Shown here piece after piece: positions 23,663 through 32,202 of a DNA stretch of 64,000 bases. The stretch is from UBA5905 sp964609975. GTDB lineage: Bacteria > Bacillota > Clostridia > Oscillospirales > Acutalibacteraceae. Position numbers and translations under genes: made by a program. Location of the stretch: the NCBI GenBank assembly GCA_964609975.1, contig CAZSTR010000001.1, positions 1-64,000 on the forward strand. Reading direction: 5' to 3'. Numbering within the stretch: position 1 is the stretch's first letter; each line of letters opens with the position of its first letter. The notes beneath the pieces are model-generated. The model saw only the letters and a program-made list of their open reading frames with translations. It had not been told where the DNA came from and did not search any database.

Positions 23663-24397
23663 ATGAAGAAAGTAGCCTTGGTCACCGGCTCCTCCCGCGG
23701 AATCGGCCGGGCAATCGCCCGGCGGCTGGCCGCGGACGGCTTTGCGGTGGTGGTGAACGGCCGCGACGGCGAAGCAGTGGAGAAAACGGTGATGGAAATT
23801 TGCGCGGCCGGGGGAGAGGCCACCGGCTTTGTGTGCGATGTGACCGATTCGGCGGCGGTGAACCGGATGGGGGACGCCATCGAAGACTCCCTCGGCGCCG
23901 TTTCTGCCCTCGTCAACAACGCCGGCATCGCACAGCAGAAGCTGTTGACCCATTTGACCGACGCCGATTGGCACCGCATGATGGCCACCCATGCCGACGC
24001 GGCCTTTTATACCTGTCGCCGGTTTTTGCCGGAAATGATTCGCCAAAAGGCGGGCGGCATTGTCAATGTGTCCTCCATGTGGGGTCAGACCGGCGGCTCC
24101 TGCGAAGTGCATTATTCAGCGGCGAAGGCGGCGCTCATCGGGCTGACTCGCGCGCTGGCGAAGGAGGTTGGCCCCTCCGGGGTGCGGGTGAACTGCGTGG
24201 CGCCCGGCGTTATTGAAACGGATATGATGGCCGCTTTTGACGAGGGAACCCGCCAACAGCTACGGGAGGAGACGCCCTTGGGGCGTCTCGGATCGCCCGA
24301 TGATGTAGCTCGGTCGGTAGCGTTTCTGCTGTCGGAGGAGGCAGGATTTATCACCGGCCAGGTGCTCGCTCCCAACGGCGGCATCGTAATTGGATAA
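23663..24397 (+). CDS. Short-chain dehydrogenase/reductase, FabG-like
   Basis: A 244-residue NAD(P)-dependent oxidoreductase of the classical SDR family. It has TGSSRGIG at 8-15, the NNAG motif, the catalytic serine in NVSSMWG, and the YSAAK catalytic pair. The sequence is FabG-like (3-oxoacyl-ACP reductase), but no other fatty acid gene is near, so the true substrate is open. The ATG lies 2 bp after the deaminase stop, with GGAG inside the end of that gene as ribosome site. Confidence 0.85.
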   Translation: MKKVALVTGSSRGIGRAIARRLAADGFAVVVNGRDGEAVEKTVMEICAAGGEATGFVCDVTDSAAVNRMGDAIEDSLGAVSALVNNAGIAQQKLLTHLTDADWHRMMATHADAAFYTCRRFLPEMIRQKAGGIVNVSSMWGQTGGSCEVHYSAAKAALIGLTRALAKEVGPSGVRVNCVAPGVIETDMMAAFDEGTRQQLREETPLGRLGSPDDVARSVAFLLSEEAGFITGQVLAPNGGIVIG

Positions 24398-24433
24398 AGA
24401 AAATAATTGCGTAAAAATGATGGAGGTTTTTTT

Positions 24434-24883
24434 ATGATAGCCATTGCTTGCGACCATTCCGCTCTGGAGCTGAAAAAAGAGGTGGAGGCTCTGCTGACTG
24501 CGCGGGGACTGGAATATCAGGATTTTGGAACCTATACCGATGAAAGCTGTCATTATCCGATTTTCGGCGCCCGCGCCGCCCGCGCGGTGGCCTCCGGCGC
24601 CTGCGACCGGGGTATTGTCATCTGTGGCACTGGCATTGGAATGTCCCTTGTGGCGAACAAGGTTTCCGGCATCCGCTGTGCCCTGTGCAGTGACCCCTAT
24701 TCGGCGAAAATGACCCGTCAGCACAACAACGCCAATATGCTGGCGCTGGGCGCGCGGGTGATCGGCGTAGAGCTAGCGAAAATGATTGTGGACGCCTTTT
24801 TGGACACGGAGTTCGAGGGCGGGCGGCACCAAACCCGCGTGGACATGATTTCCGCCGTGGAAAAGGGCGAAAATCTGGAATAA
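24434..24883 (+). CDS. rpiB: Ribose-5-phosphate isomerase B
   Basis: RpiB interconverts ribose 5-phosphate and ribulose 5-phosphate in the pentose phosphate pathway. The 149-residue product shows the family start IAIACDHSALELK, the catalytic-Cys loop VICGTGIGMS, and HNNANMLALGARV. The start is the ATG behind ATGGAGG. A related family member (LacA/B) is less likely given the exact motifs. Confidence 0.95.
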   Translation: MIAIACDHSALELKKEVEALLTARGLEYQDFGTYTDESCHYPIFGARAARAVASGACDRGIVICGTGIGMSLVANKVSGIRCALCSDPYSAKMTRQHNNANMLALGARVIGVELAKMIVDAFLDTEFEGGRHQTRVDMISAVEKGENLE

Positions 24884-24897
24884 ACGGAGGCTAAAGT

Positions 24898-25656
24898 TTG
24901 AGCATGAGTGAGAAAAACAGCAATTTCCGGGTAGCTAGTGGTATGTGGGGACGCATGATTTTGGCGGGAGTGATGTGTATGATGCTGTATTTGTCCATGT
25001 CGGTTCTGGCCTCCGGGATTTTCAGCCGTACCGTTGGCTATCAGGTGGCGGAGAAGGATGCCGCGGGGAATTACAGCGTCGTGGAAACCCACCGCTTCAC
25101 CTCTTTAGAAACGGAGGCCTCTATTCCCGAAGCCGGAGAAAACCAGGCGGTAACAAAGCTTACCGAGGTTTCGAAAACGGCGCAAACGGTTATCGACATT
25201 TTGTCGCTGCTGATGATGCTGTTCCTGTTGGGGATTTTCCCCTATAATATTTTGTGGGATTTGGGCGGAAAGGACGACACCCAGGTGCGGTATAAGGGAA
25301 AAAAACCTGACCCCCTGCGGGGTCTGAAAATCGGCCTGCTGGCCACCGTCCCATCGGCGATGTTGTATGCCGGGCTTTGGTGCGTGAAGCTTTCCGGCGC
25401 GGCCGGCTGGTATGTGGCGGCCTATCGAATTTTGCAGGTGCCTTTTTTGCCGTTCATCAACTGGATGCTGGGTGCCGGAACCGATCCGGCCGCCCTGCCG
25501 GCTGGCGGCGTCTTGGGCTGTGCGCTGACGCTGGTGGTTGTGCCGGCGGTTTCCGCTGTTGCTTATCGCCTGGGCACGGGGCGCGTCTCCGTGGCGGAGC
25601 ATTTGACCTATGAGAATGTTTCGAATGAGCTTCCCGCCACCCGGAAAAGAAAATGA
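24898..25656 (+). CDS. Multi-pass membrane protein, function unknown
   Basis: I do not recognise this 252-residue protein. It shows a first helix at about 20-42, an extracytoplasmic loop of some 55 residues (about 43-98), a second helix at about 100-118, and two or three more helices between 138 and 230, with a basic C-terminus. No catalytic motif stands out. The TTG at 24898 lies 7 bp after CGGAGG and fits best; an ATG two codons later is possible. It sits between rpiB and cwlD in the same operon direction. Confidence 0.65.
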   Translation: MSMSEKNSNFRVASGMWGRMILAGVMCMMLYLSMSVLASGIFSRTVGYQVAEKDAAGNYSVVETHRFTSLETEASIPEAGENQAVTKLTEVSKTAQTVIDILSLLMMLFLLGIFPYNILWDLGGKDDTQVRYKGKKPDPLRGLKIGLLATVPSAMLYAGLWCVKLSGAAGWYVAAYRILQVPFLPFINWMLGAGTDPAALPAGGVLGCALTLVVVPAVSAVAYRLGTGRVSVAEHLTYENVSNELPATRKRK

Positions 25657-25658
25657 GT

Positions 25659-25688
25659 GTATATTCCGCCGCCGCTTTTGCATATAGA
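25659..25688 (+). promoter_or_regulatory. Candidate sporulation promoter before cwlD (sigma-E or sigma-G)
   Basis: GTATATT (25659-25665), 15-bp spacer, CATATAGA (25681-25688) resembles the sigma-E pattern; the same bases can be read as a sigma-G element. An 8-bp inverted repeat (GCTTTTGC 25674-25681 with GCAAAAGC 25692-25699) overlaps it. Confidence 0.4.
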
Positions 25689-25720
25689 AAAGCAAAAGCA
25701 ATTTGGCGGAGGGGATTCGA

Positions 25721-26440
25721 TTGACTGATGCGGCGCGACAGATTATGACTGCGGGGATGTGCCTGCTGGCAGCGCTTCTTTGTGGGATGCTGGCTCTTTT
25801 TTCTGCGAGCCGCGCCCAGCCGACCGCGGCACAGCAGGAACGCTTTCTGCTCATCGACCCCGGCCATGGCGGCCGGGATGGGGGAGCGATAGGTGCCGAC
25901 GGAGGCTTGGAGAAAAACCTCAATCTGTCGGTGGCGTTGCAACTGCGGGATATGCTGCGCGTTTGGGGAATCCCCGTGCGCATGACCCGCGAAACCGATT
26001 GTTCCATTGGCAACGCGGAATCGGCGGGCTGGAAAAAGAGCGATATGCTGGCCCGTTTGGAGCTGTATCGCCAGGCGGAGACGGTGATTTCCATTCACCA
26101 AAACCACTTTTCCCAAAGTCAATACCGGGGCACCCAGATGTTTTATTCCGTGAACGAGCCGGATAGCCGGCGGTTGGCGGAATGTCTGCGTGCGTCGGTT
26201 GTGAGCTGGCTTCAGCCTGAAAACAAGCGGGAGCTGAAGCCGGCTACCGATGGCATTTTTCTGTTGCACCACGCCCCATGTCCGGCGGTGCTGGTGGAAT
26301 GTGGTTTTCTGTCGAATCCGCAGGAAACTGCCCTGTTGCAGGAGAAAACCTATCAGCAAAGGCTGGCCTTTTCCGTCTGCGCCGGATATTTGCGGTATAT
26401 TTCAAGCGAAGGAGCTGAATTTTCATGGCCGGAAAACTGA
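25721..26440 (+). CDS. cwlD: N-acetylmuramoyl-L-alanine amidase, CwlD-like
   Basis: CwlD removes peptide from muramic acid so that muramic delta-lactam forms in the spore cortex, which germination lytic enzymes need. The 239-residue protein has a membrane anchor or signal at about 8-28 and an Amidase_3 domain with DPGHGG (zinc His), the zinc Glu in GGLEKNLN, the zinc His in SIHQNHF and the catalytic Glu in LVECGFLSN. I start at the TTG 6 bp after GGAGGGG. The CwlD call rests on size, anchor, lack of wall-binding repeats and a possible sporulation promoter. radA overlaps its end by 16 bp. Confidence 0.8.
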   Translation: MTDAARQIMTAGMCLLAALLCGMLALFSASRAQPTAAQQERFLLIDPGHGGRDGGAIGADGGLEKNLNLSVALQLRDMLRVWGIPVRMTRETDCSIGNAESAGWKKSDMLARLELYRQAETVISIHQNHFSQSQYRGTQMFYSVNEPDSRRLAECLRASVVSWLQPENKRELKPATDGIFLLHHAPCPAVLVECGFLSNPQETALLQEKTYQQRLAFSVCAGYLRYISSEGAEFSWPEN

Positions 26441-27792
26441 AGCAGCTGTATGTCTGCGCCGAATGTGGCGCGGAATCGGCCAAATGGTATGGACGCTGTC
26501 CCGCCTGCGGCGCCTGGAACTCTGTCGAGGAGCAGGCGCGGCCTGCGGCGGCCGCCGAGGGGCGGCGCCCGGTGCGCACGGCCACGGTTCAGCGCATCGG
26601 CGAGGTTCAGCAGGATAGCCGCCAGCGGTATCGCACCGGGATGAAGGAGCTGGATCGGGTGCTGGGTGGCGGAATCGTCAAGGGCGGGCTTATGCTCATT
26701 GGCGGCGACCCCGGAATCGGAAAATCCACTCTGCTTTTGCAGATTTGTGCCTTTCTCGGACAAGCCTTGAAAATTCTGTATGTTTCCGGCGAGGAATCGG
26801 ACGGCCAAATCAAGCTGCGTGCCGACCGACTCGGTGTTTTTTCGGAAAATCTCTATGTTCTCTGCGAAAACGATTTGGACACGGTTCTGGACGCGGTGGA
26901 AACGGAGAAGCCGGATATTCTGATTGTGGATTCCATCCAGACCATGAACCTGGCCACGGTGGCCTCCGCGTCAGGGAGCGTCGCCCAGGTGCGGGAATGT
27001 ACGGCCGCCATTATGCACGCGGTGAAGCGGATGAATATCCCCACCTTCATCGTCGGCCATGTGAACAAGGACGGCGCCATCGCCGGTCCGAAGGTGATGG
27101 AGCATATTGTGGACTGCGTGCTGTATTTTGAAGGGGATCGCCATTCCAGCTATCGCCTTTTGCGGTGTGTGAAGAACCGTTATGGCTCCACCAATGAAAT
27201 CGGCGTTTTCGAAATGGGGGAGAAGGGGCTTGCGGAGGTAGAAAACCCGTCGATGCTTCTCCTTTCCGGACGGCCGGAGAATGTGAGCGGCTCCTGCGTG
27301 GCTTGCACAGTGGAGGGGACCCGCCCCATGCTGGCGGAGGTGCAGGGCCTTGTTTCACCCACTGGCTTCGGAAATCCCCGGCGTACCTCTACCGGCTTCG
27401 ACAATAACCGCCTTTCGTTGATTTTGGCGGTGCTGGAGAAGCGCGCAGGGTATCTGTTCTCCAATTTGGATGTGTATGTGAATGTTGTAGGCGGTCTTTG
27501 GCTGGATGAGCCGGCGGTGGATTTACCGGTGGCACTGGCCTTGATTTCCGGACTGAAGGATGCGGTGATTCCCACCGGCTGTCTGGCCTTCGGAGAAATC
27601 GGTCTGACCGGAGAGCTGCGGTCGGTGTCCAATGCGGAACAGCGCATCGGTGAGGCCGCCCGCATGGGCTTTCGCCGGGTGATTTTGCCCTATCACAACT
27701 GGAAGGCGCTCTCCTCCCGCGAGACGGAGGTGGAGCTTGTGGGTGTGCGCACAGTGCGCGAGGCCTTCGAGGAAATTCAAAACAAGGGATGA
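26425..27792 (+). CDS. radA: DNA repair protein RadA (Sms)
   Basis: RadA is a RecA-related helicase that extends recombination intermediates. The 455-residue product has an N-terminal zinc finger (C11, C14, C25, C28), Walker A GGDPGIGKST near 92-101, the family signature KNRYGSTNEIGVF, and a C-terminal Lon-like domain. Its start lies inside the end of cwlD, with AAGGAG 10 bp before the ATG. In many Firmicutes radA is next to disA; here it is not. Confidence 0.97.
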   Translation: MAGKLKQLYVCAECGAESAKWYGRCPACGAWNSVEEQARPAAAAEGRRPVRTATVQRIGEVQQDSRQRYRTGMKELDRVLGGGIVKGGLMLIGGDPGIGKSTLLLQICAFLGQALKILYVSGEESDGQIKLRADRLGVFSENLYVLCENDLDTVLDAVETEKPDILIVDSIQTMNLATVASASGSVAQVRECTAAIMHAVKRMNIPTFIVGHVNKDGAIAGPKVMEHIVDCVLYFEGDRHSSYRLLRCVKNRYGSTNEIGVFEMGEKGLAEVENPSMLLLSGRPENVSGSCVACTVEGTRPMLAEVQGLVSPTGFGNPRRTSTGFDNNRLSLILAVLEKRAGYLFSNLDVYVNVVGGLWLDEPAVDLPVALALISGLKDAVIPTGCLAFGEIGLTGELRSVSNAEQRIGEAARMGFRRVILPYHNWKALSSRETEVELVGVRTVREAFEEIQNKG

Positions 27793-27799
27793 TAGCGTC

Positions 27800-28342
27800 A
27801 TGCTGCGAAAACTGGAAAAATGGCTAACCGTTGAACGCATTGTGTGGATTCTTGCGCTAGCGACTGTGGCCGCCCTCTTTTTCATCGTTGGGCGGTGCAC
27901 GGCGCCCCGTCCCGCCTCGGTGCCCTCCGATTCGCGGGTGGAGACCTCTGACGCGACCTTCTCCGCTTTCCCCTCCGAAAACAGCGAGGCGCTGGAGAAC
28001 ACAACAACCGTCTCCACGGAAGCACCGCCGAGCACAACGGAAAGCGCGGCGCCCCTCTCCACAACCGCGTCCAAATCCACAGCCGGAAGCAAAACCAGTC
28101 CGTCAAAGTCATCCAACTCCATCGCCGCGCCGACGGCCGGCGAAAAAGGGCTGTTGAACCTGAACACGGCAACGAAGGAACAGCTGATGACGGTGAAGGG
28201 GATTGGCGAAGCCTTCGCCCAGCGGATTTTGGATTATCGGGAGAGCCACGGCGGCTTCTCCAGCGTGGAGGAACTGAAGAACATCACCGGAATCGGCGAA
28301 AAGCGCTATGCACAATGGGCGCCCTATTTCACGGTCACTTGA
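27800..28342 (+). CDS. ComEA-like helix-hairpin-helix DNA-binding membrane protein
   Basis: ComEA-type proteins bind incoming DNA at the cell surface during transformation. The 180-residue product has one membrane helix at about 13-32, a Ser/Thr-rich linker (about 40-115) and a C-terminal double helix-hairpin-helix domain (LNLNTATKEQLMTVKGIG, then TGIGEKRY). Unlike full ComEA it has no SLBB domain before the HhH region. No comEB-like linkage or comEC is adjacent, though the dCMP deaminase (ComEB family) lies 4 kb upstream in the same operon run. Confidence 0.85.
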   Translation: MLRKLEKWLTVERIVWILALATVAALFFIVGRCTAPRPASVPSDSRVETSDATFSAFPSENSEALENTTTVSTEAPPSTTESAAPLSTTASKSTAGSKTSPSKSSNSIAAPTAGEKGLLNLNTATKEQLMTVKGIGEAFAQRILDYRESHGGFSSVEELKNITGIGEKRYAQWAPYFTVT

Positions 28343-28365
28343 GGGTGTTTTCGGAATAATTGCTA

Positions 28366-28394
28366 TTGAAATTTTCACCCGTCTGTGGCATAAT
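28366..28394 (+). promoter_or_regulatory. Probable sigma-A promoter of galM
   Basis: TTGAAA (28366-28371), 17-bp spacer, CATAAT (28389-28394), 40 bp before the galM start. Confidence 0.6.
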
Positions 28395-28434
28395 GATATA
28401 AGACGAATTGCGCAAGGCTGTGGGAGGACTTGAA

Positions 28435-29484
28435 ATGGCAGTAGAAATCAAAGAATTCGGCCGCTTGAAGGATGGACGGCCGGTTTATCAGATTATTATG
28501 AACAACGCCGCTGGAACCGAGGTGGCTGTGCTGGATTATGGTGCGACCCTCCAGCGGTTTGTGTTCCGCGGTGTGGATGTTTTGCTGGGCTATGACTGTA
28601 TAGAGGGCTATGAAGACTCCAGTGGCTATCTCGGCGCGACGGTCGGCCGGGTGTGCAACCGCATCGCCGACGGCGTTTTTTCTCTGGATGGCGAGCCGGT
28701 GACGGTTGCCTGCAACGAGGAAAGCCGTCATGGCCATCTCCACGGCGGAATGGTTGGCTTCGATAAAAAAATCTGGGACTATACCGTGGAAAATGCCGGA
28801 AATGAGCCGGCGGTGCGGTTTTCCTATGTCAGCCCCGATGGGGAAGAGGGTTATCCCGGCACAGTGTCGGTTTCGGTGACCTTTTCGCTGAATGAGAAAA
28901 ACACTCTTTCTCTGTATTATCATGGCACGACCGACCGGAAAACGGTGCTGAACATGACCAACCATGCCTATTTCAACCCCCATGGCGTCGGCGGCGGAAG
29001 CATCGAAACGGTGGAGCTGAAGCTTGCGGCGGAGGGCTTTACGCCAGTGAACGAGCGGCTCATCCCTACAGGAGAAATTTGCCCGGTGGCGGGCACGCCG
29101 CTGGATTTTCGTGTCGGAAAGCCCCTCGGCGACGGAATTCATGGTTTGGACGAACAAATTGAGCGCGGCCAGGGCGTTGACCACAATTTTGTACTTTCGG
29201 AAAACCGGGTGCCCCTGCGGGAGATCGCCTGGGCCTATAGCCCGAAAAGCCATATTCGGCTTATTTGCTCCACCGATCTGCCGGGAATTCAGGTATATTC
29301 CGGCAACTGTCTGGAGGCCGCATACGGAAAAGCCGGGCATTGCTGGAAAAAATACGACGGCTTCTGTCTGGAAACCCAGTTTTTCCCGGACAGCGTCCAC
29401 CAGTCCGCCTTCCCCAGCATTGAGCTAAATCCGGGGGAGGAATATGCTTCCACCACCTGCTACCGTCTGGAAGCGGACAACTGA
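28435..29484 (+). CDS. galM: Aldose 1-epimerase (galactose mutarotase)
   Basis: GalM interconverts alpha and beta anomers of galactose and glucose. The 349-residue product has the catalytic His in TNHAYFNP, a second conserved His region (EESRHGHLHGG), and the catalytic Glu in CLETQFFPDSVHQ near the C-terminus. The ATG follows GGGAGG. No gal operon gene is adjacent (galU lies 24 kb away), so it appears to be a housekeeping copy with its own promoter, leading into rsmD. Confidence 0.93.
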   Translation: MAVEIKEFGRLKDGRPVYQIIMNNAAGTEVAVLDYGATLQRFVFRGVDVLLGYDCIEGYEDSSGYLGATVGRVCNRIADGVFSLDGEPVTVACNEESRHGHLHGGMVGFDKKIWDYTVENAGNEPAVRFSYVSPDGEEGYPGTVSVSVTFSLNEKNTLSLYYHGTTDRKTVLNMTNHAYFNPHGVGGGSIETVELKLAAEGFTPVNERLIPTGEICPVAGTPLDFRVGKPLGDGIHGLDEQIERGQGVDHNFVLSENRVPLREIAWAYSPKSHIRLICSTDLPGIQVYSGNCLEAAYGKAGHCWKKYDGFCLETQFFPDSVHQSAFPSIELNPGEEYASTTCYRLEADN

Positions 29485-29499
29485 AAAGGAGCTTGCAGT

Positions 29500-30054
29500 A
29501 TGCGCGTAATTACCGGTTTGGCTCGTGGGTGTCGGCTGGACACTCTGCCGGGCGAGGAAACACGCCCCACCGCCGAAAAGGTGAAGGAGGGGCTGTTTTC
29601 GGCTATACAGTTTGAAATCGAGGGACGGCGGGTGCTGGATTTGTTCGCCGGCTCCGGCCAGCTTGGCATCGAGGCGCTCAGCCGCGGGGCGGTTTCCTGC
29701 GTGTTTGTGGATCAAAACCCGGCGGCGGTTCCGGTTATCCGGGAGAATTTGCGCCGCGCCCATCTGGAGGCGGGAAGCCAGGTGGTTTCCACCGACGCCC
29801 TGTCCTATATCCAGCGCCCCGGCGAGCGCTTCGACCTGGTTTTTCTGGACCCGCCCTATGGTGAAAAACTGCTTCCTCGGCTTTTGCCGGCGGTGGCGCG
29901 GCTGGTGCAGGATGGCGGACTGATTGTGTGTGAGAGCGATGTGGAGCAGCAGCTTCCGGAGACGGTGGAGCGGTTCTATTTGGATCGCACCCGCCAATAT
30001 GGACGAATTCGTCTGTGGTTTTATCGCTTCAACAACCGGGAGGACAAGCTATGA
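29500..30054 (+). CDS. rsmD: 16S rRNA (guanine966-N2)-methyltransferase RsmD
   Basis: RsmD methylates G966 of 16S rRNA on the assembled small subunit. The 184-residue product starts with the characteristic MRVITGLARG, has the PT-ekvKEglF segment (RPTAEKVKEGLFSAI), the SAM-binding LFAGSGQLGIEALSRG and the catalytic DPPY. Overlap with coaD is 4 bp (ATGA); the rsmD-coaD pair is a very widespread arrangement. Confidence 0.96.
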   Translation: MRVITGLARGCRLDTLPGEETRPTAEKVKEGLFSAIQFEIEGRRVLDLFAGSGQLGIEALSRGAVSCVFVDQNPAAVPVIRENLRRAHLEAGSQVVSTDALSYIQRPGERFDLVFLDPPYGEKLLPRLLPAVARLVQDGGLIVCESDVEQQLPETVERFYLDRTRQYGRIRLWFYRFNNREDKL

Positions 30055-30539
30055 CAACTGCGATTTGTCCCGGAAGCTTTGACCCGGTGACCCAGGGGCA
30101 CATGGACATCATCCGGCGCGCCTCGCTTCTTTTCGACCGGGTGATTGTGGTGGTGATGACCAACAGCGCCAAAGCGCCGCTGTTCACCCGGCCGGAGCGC
30201 GTGGAGCTGCTGCGCCGGGCGGTGGAGGCGGAGGGGCTTTCCACGGTATCGGTGGATTGCTATGACGGGCTGTTGGCCGATTATGTGGAGCACCAGCAGG
30301 CTGATGTGATTGTGAAGGGCTTGCGCGCCATGTCGGATTTCGAATATGAATTCCAGATGGCCCTGACCAACAAAAAGCTCAGTCCACGGGCGGAGACGGT
30401 GTTTTTGACGACGACGGCGGAGCATATGTATTTGTCCTCCAGCCTTGTGAAGCAGGTTGCCGGTTACGGCGGCGATATATCGGATTTTGTGCCGCCGTGC
30501 ATTTTGGCGGATATTTTGAAAAAGTACAGAAGGGATTGA
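30051..30539 (+). CDS. coaD: Phosphopantetheine adenylyltransferase
   Basis: CoaD catalyses the fourth step of coenzyme A synthesis, joining ATP and 4'-phosphopantetheine. The 162-residue product has the nucleotidyltransferase motif PGSFDPVTQGH (TxGH form), RPERVELLRRA, the GLRAMSDFEYEFQMA block, and the C-terminal YLSSSLVKQ that replaces the ISSTxxR motif. It is translationally coupled to rsmD and followed 5 bp later by the coiled-coil gene. Confidence 0.97.
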   Translation: MTTAICPGSFDPVTQGHMDIIRRASLLFDRVIVVVMTNSAKAPLFTRPERVELLRRAVEAEGLSTVSVDCYDGLLADYVEHQQADVIVKGLRAMSDFEYEFQMALTNKKLSPRAETVFLTTTAEHMYLSSSLVKQVAGYGGDISDFVPPCILADILKKYRRD

Positions 30540-30544
30540 AGGAT

Positions 30545-31024
30545 ATGAGCGTGAGCGTTGAGGAATATCTGCGACAGATTGATGACATTTTGGATGCGGC
30601 CTGGGCGATGCCTCTTTCCGGCGGAAAGGTGGTCGTGGATGTGGAGCAAATGCGGAATTTGCTGGATGCGGTGCGCGCCGCGATGCCCTCCGAGGTAAAG
30701 CAGGCGAAGAACATCGTGCGCGACCGGGCGGACATCATCGATACGGCGAAGAAAGAGGCCGAGGGCATCGTGCGCAAGGCCGAGGAACGGCGTAACCAAA
30801 TTCTTACGCATGAGGAAATCGTCCGTCAGGCGCAGGAAAAGGCCAACGAAATCATGTCCGTGACCCAAAAGAAGGCGCGGGATATGAAAAAAAACGCCCA
30901 GGATTATACCGAGGATTTGCTGCGTCGCACCGAGGAAATTCTGGTTCAGCAAACGGCACAGGTGCGTCAGGCGCGCGCCGGCCTGCGGGGTTGCCTGAAT
31001 AAAACGCCGGATGTGAACGGTTGA
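30545..31024 (+). CDS. Coiled-coil protein, function unknown
   Basis: This 159-residue protein has no membrane segment or signal. Residues about 60-145 form a long charged helix with heptad-like spacing rich in Lys, Glu, Ala and Arg, reminiscent of ATPase subunit H/b or DivIVA-like stalks. I know of similar coiled-coil genes next to coaD in Clostridia but no assigned function. The ATG follows GAAGGA, 5 bp after coaD, and an LCP wall-polymer transferase follows at once, so a cell-envelope or division role is a reasonable but untested idea. Confidence 0.7.
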   Translation: MSVSVEEYLRQIDDILDAAWAMPLSGGKVVVDVEQMRNLLDAVRAAMPSEVKQAKNIVRDRADIIDTAKKEAEGIVRKAEERRNQILTHEEIVRQAQEKANEIMSVTQKKARDMKKNAQDYTEDLLRRTEEILVQQTAQVRQARAGLRGCLNKTPDVNG

Positions 31025-31044
31025 CCCAGCGGAGGTTTTTCAAA

Positions 31045-32148
31045 ATGAATTATTCGAGCGGTGGCATCCATAGACGCCACAAAAGGAAGCGGCGTCTGCG
31101 GATGGGCCGCGTGCTGGTGACGACGCTTTGTGTGGTGCTAGTGCTGGGCGCGGTCGGCCTCGGAATTTATGCGCTGTTGCCGAAATATAACTATAACCCC
31201 ATCAGCGATACATCGGAGGAACTGGGCTTCGAAAACACCTTCAGCGAGAAGGTGGTCAACATCGCTCTTTTCGGCATCGACAGCCGCAAGGTAGATAGCT
31301 TTACAGGTTTGTCTGACAGTATCATGGTGCTCAGTCTGAATTCCGAAACCAAAAAAATCAAGCTTTTTTCGGTGATGCGGGATTCGCTGGTGGCCATCGA
31401 GAAAAACAGCCAGACCTCCTACGAAAAAATCAACAGCGCCTATTTGCGCGGCGGTCCACAGCAGGCGATAAAAACCCTTAACCGGAATTTTGGCTTGGAT
31501 ATTTCCGAATATGTGACGGTGAATTTTTGCGGTCTGGCGCACATGATTGACGCAGTCGGAGCCATCGAAATCCCGCTGACCGAGGAAGAGGTGCGTTCCC
31601 ACGGAACCACCCATCAGTCCGGTATCAACGATTATATTGCAGAGATTTGCCAGACGATGAAGCTGGACTATGACCAGTATAAGGTTACCGCCGCCGGGAC
31701 AATCCAGGCGAACGGCGTGCAGGCGGTAGCCTATTCGCGTATTCGCTATGTGAAAAATTTTTGGGGCGGCGTGGACGATTATGGACGCACCGACCGCCAG
31801 CGTTATGTGATGGAGCAGCTGCTCAACAAAGCGCTGACCATGAGCAAAACCCAGTATGTGAGCCTCGCGAAGGCGGCGGCGCCCTATATGGAAACCTCCC
31901 TGTCCTATAACGAGATTATGGGCTTGGCGTTTGACATTCTGCTTCATTCGCCCTCCTTTGAGCAAACGCGAATTCCCCGGTATGAGTTTGTGATGCCCTC
32001 ACCGCCCAGCCGAAGCAGCAGTGTCTATTATGACTTGGACTATGCCGCCGCGGTGATGAAGGCTGTGATTTATGACGACATGACCGTGGACGAATATGAA
32101 GAACTGCACCCGGTGGAGAAAGAGGACTGGTTTGCGGCGGTTTCATAA
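31045..32148 (+). CDS. LytR-CpsA-Psr family cell-wall polymer transferase
   Basis: LCP enzymes transfer teichoic acid, capsule or other glycopolymers from lipid carriers to peptidoglycan at the outer face. The 367-residue protein has a strongly basic N-terminus, one membrane helix at about 28-50 and an LCP domain with FGIDSR, the catalytic-Arg motif SVMRDSLV, YEKINSAYLRGG and GRTDRQRYV. The ATG follows GGAGG. It closes the operon and is followed by a strong two-way terminator. The polymer it carries cannot be told from sequence. Confidence 0.92.
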   Translation: MNYSSGGIHRRHKRKRRLRMGRVLVTTLCVVLVLGAVGLGIYALLPKYNYNPISDTSEELGFENTFSEKVVNIALFGIDSRKVDSFTGLSDSIMVLSLNSETKKIKLFSVMRDSLVAIEKNSQTSYEKINSAYLRGGPQQAIKTLNRNFGLDISEYVTVNFCGLAHMIDAVGAIEIPLTEEEVRSHGTTHQSGINDYIAEICQTMKLDYDQYKVTAAGTIQANGVQAVAYSRIRYVKNFWGGVDDYGRTDRQRYVMEQLLNKALTMSKTQYVSLAKAAAPYMETSLSYNEIMGLAFDILLHSPSFEQTRIPRYEFVMPSPPSRSSSVYYDLDYAAAVMKAVIYDDMTVDEYEELHPVEKEDWFAAVS

Positions 32149-32159
32149 GAAAAACAAAA

Positions 32160-32199
32160 GGGAACAGAGCGGCGTGTGATCACGCCGCTCTGTTTTTTC
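32160..32199. terminator. Two-way terminator between the LCP gene and cotJC
   Basis: A perfect 13-bp stem (32164-32176 with 32181-32193). The plus strand continues with a T-run, and the minus strand has a T-rich tail, so it can end both convergent operons. Confidence 0.85.
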
Positions 32200-32202
32200 G
32201 CT

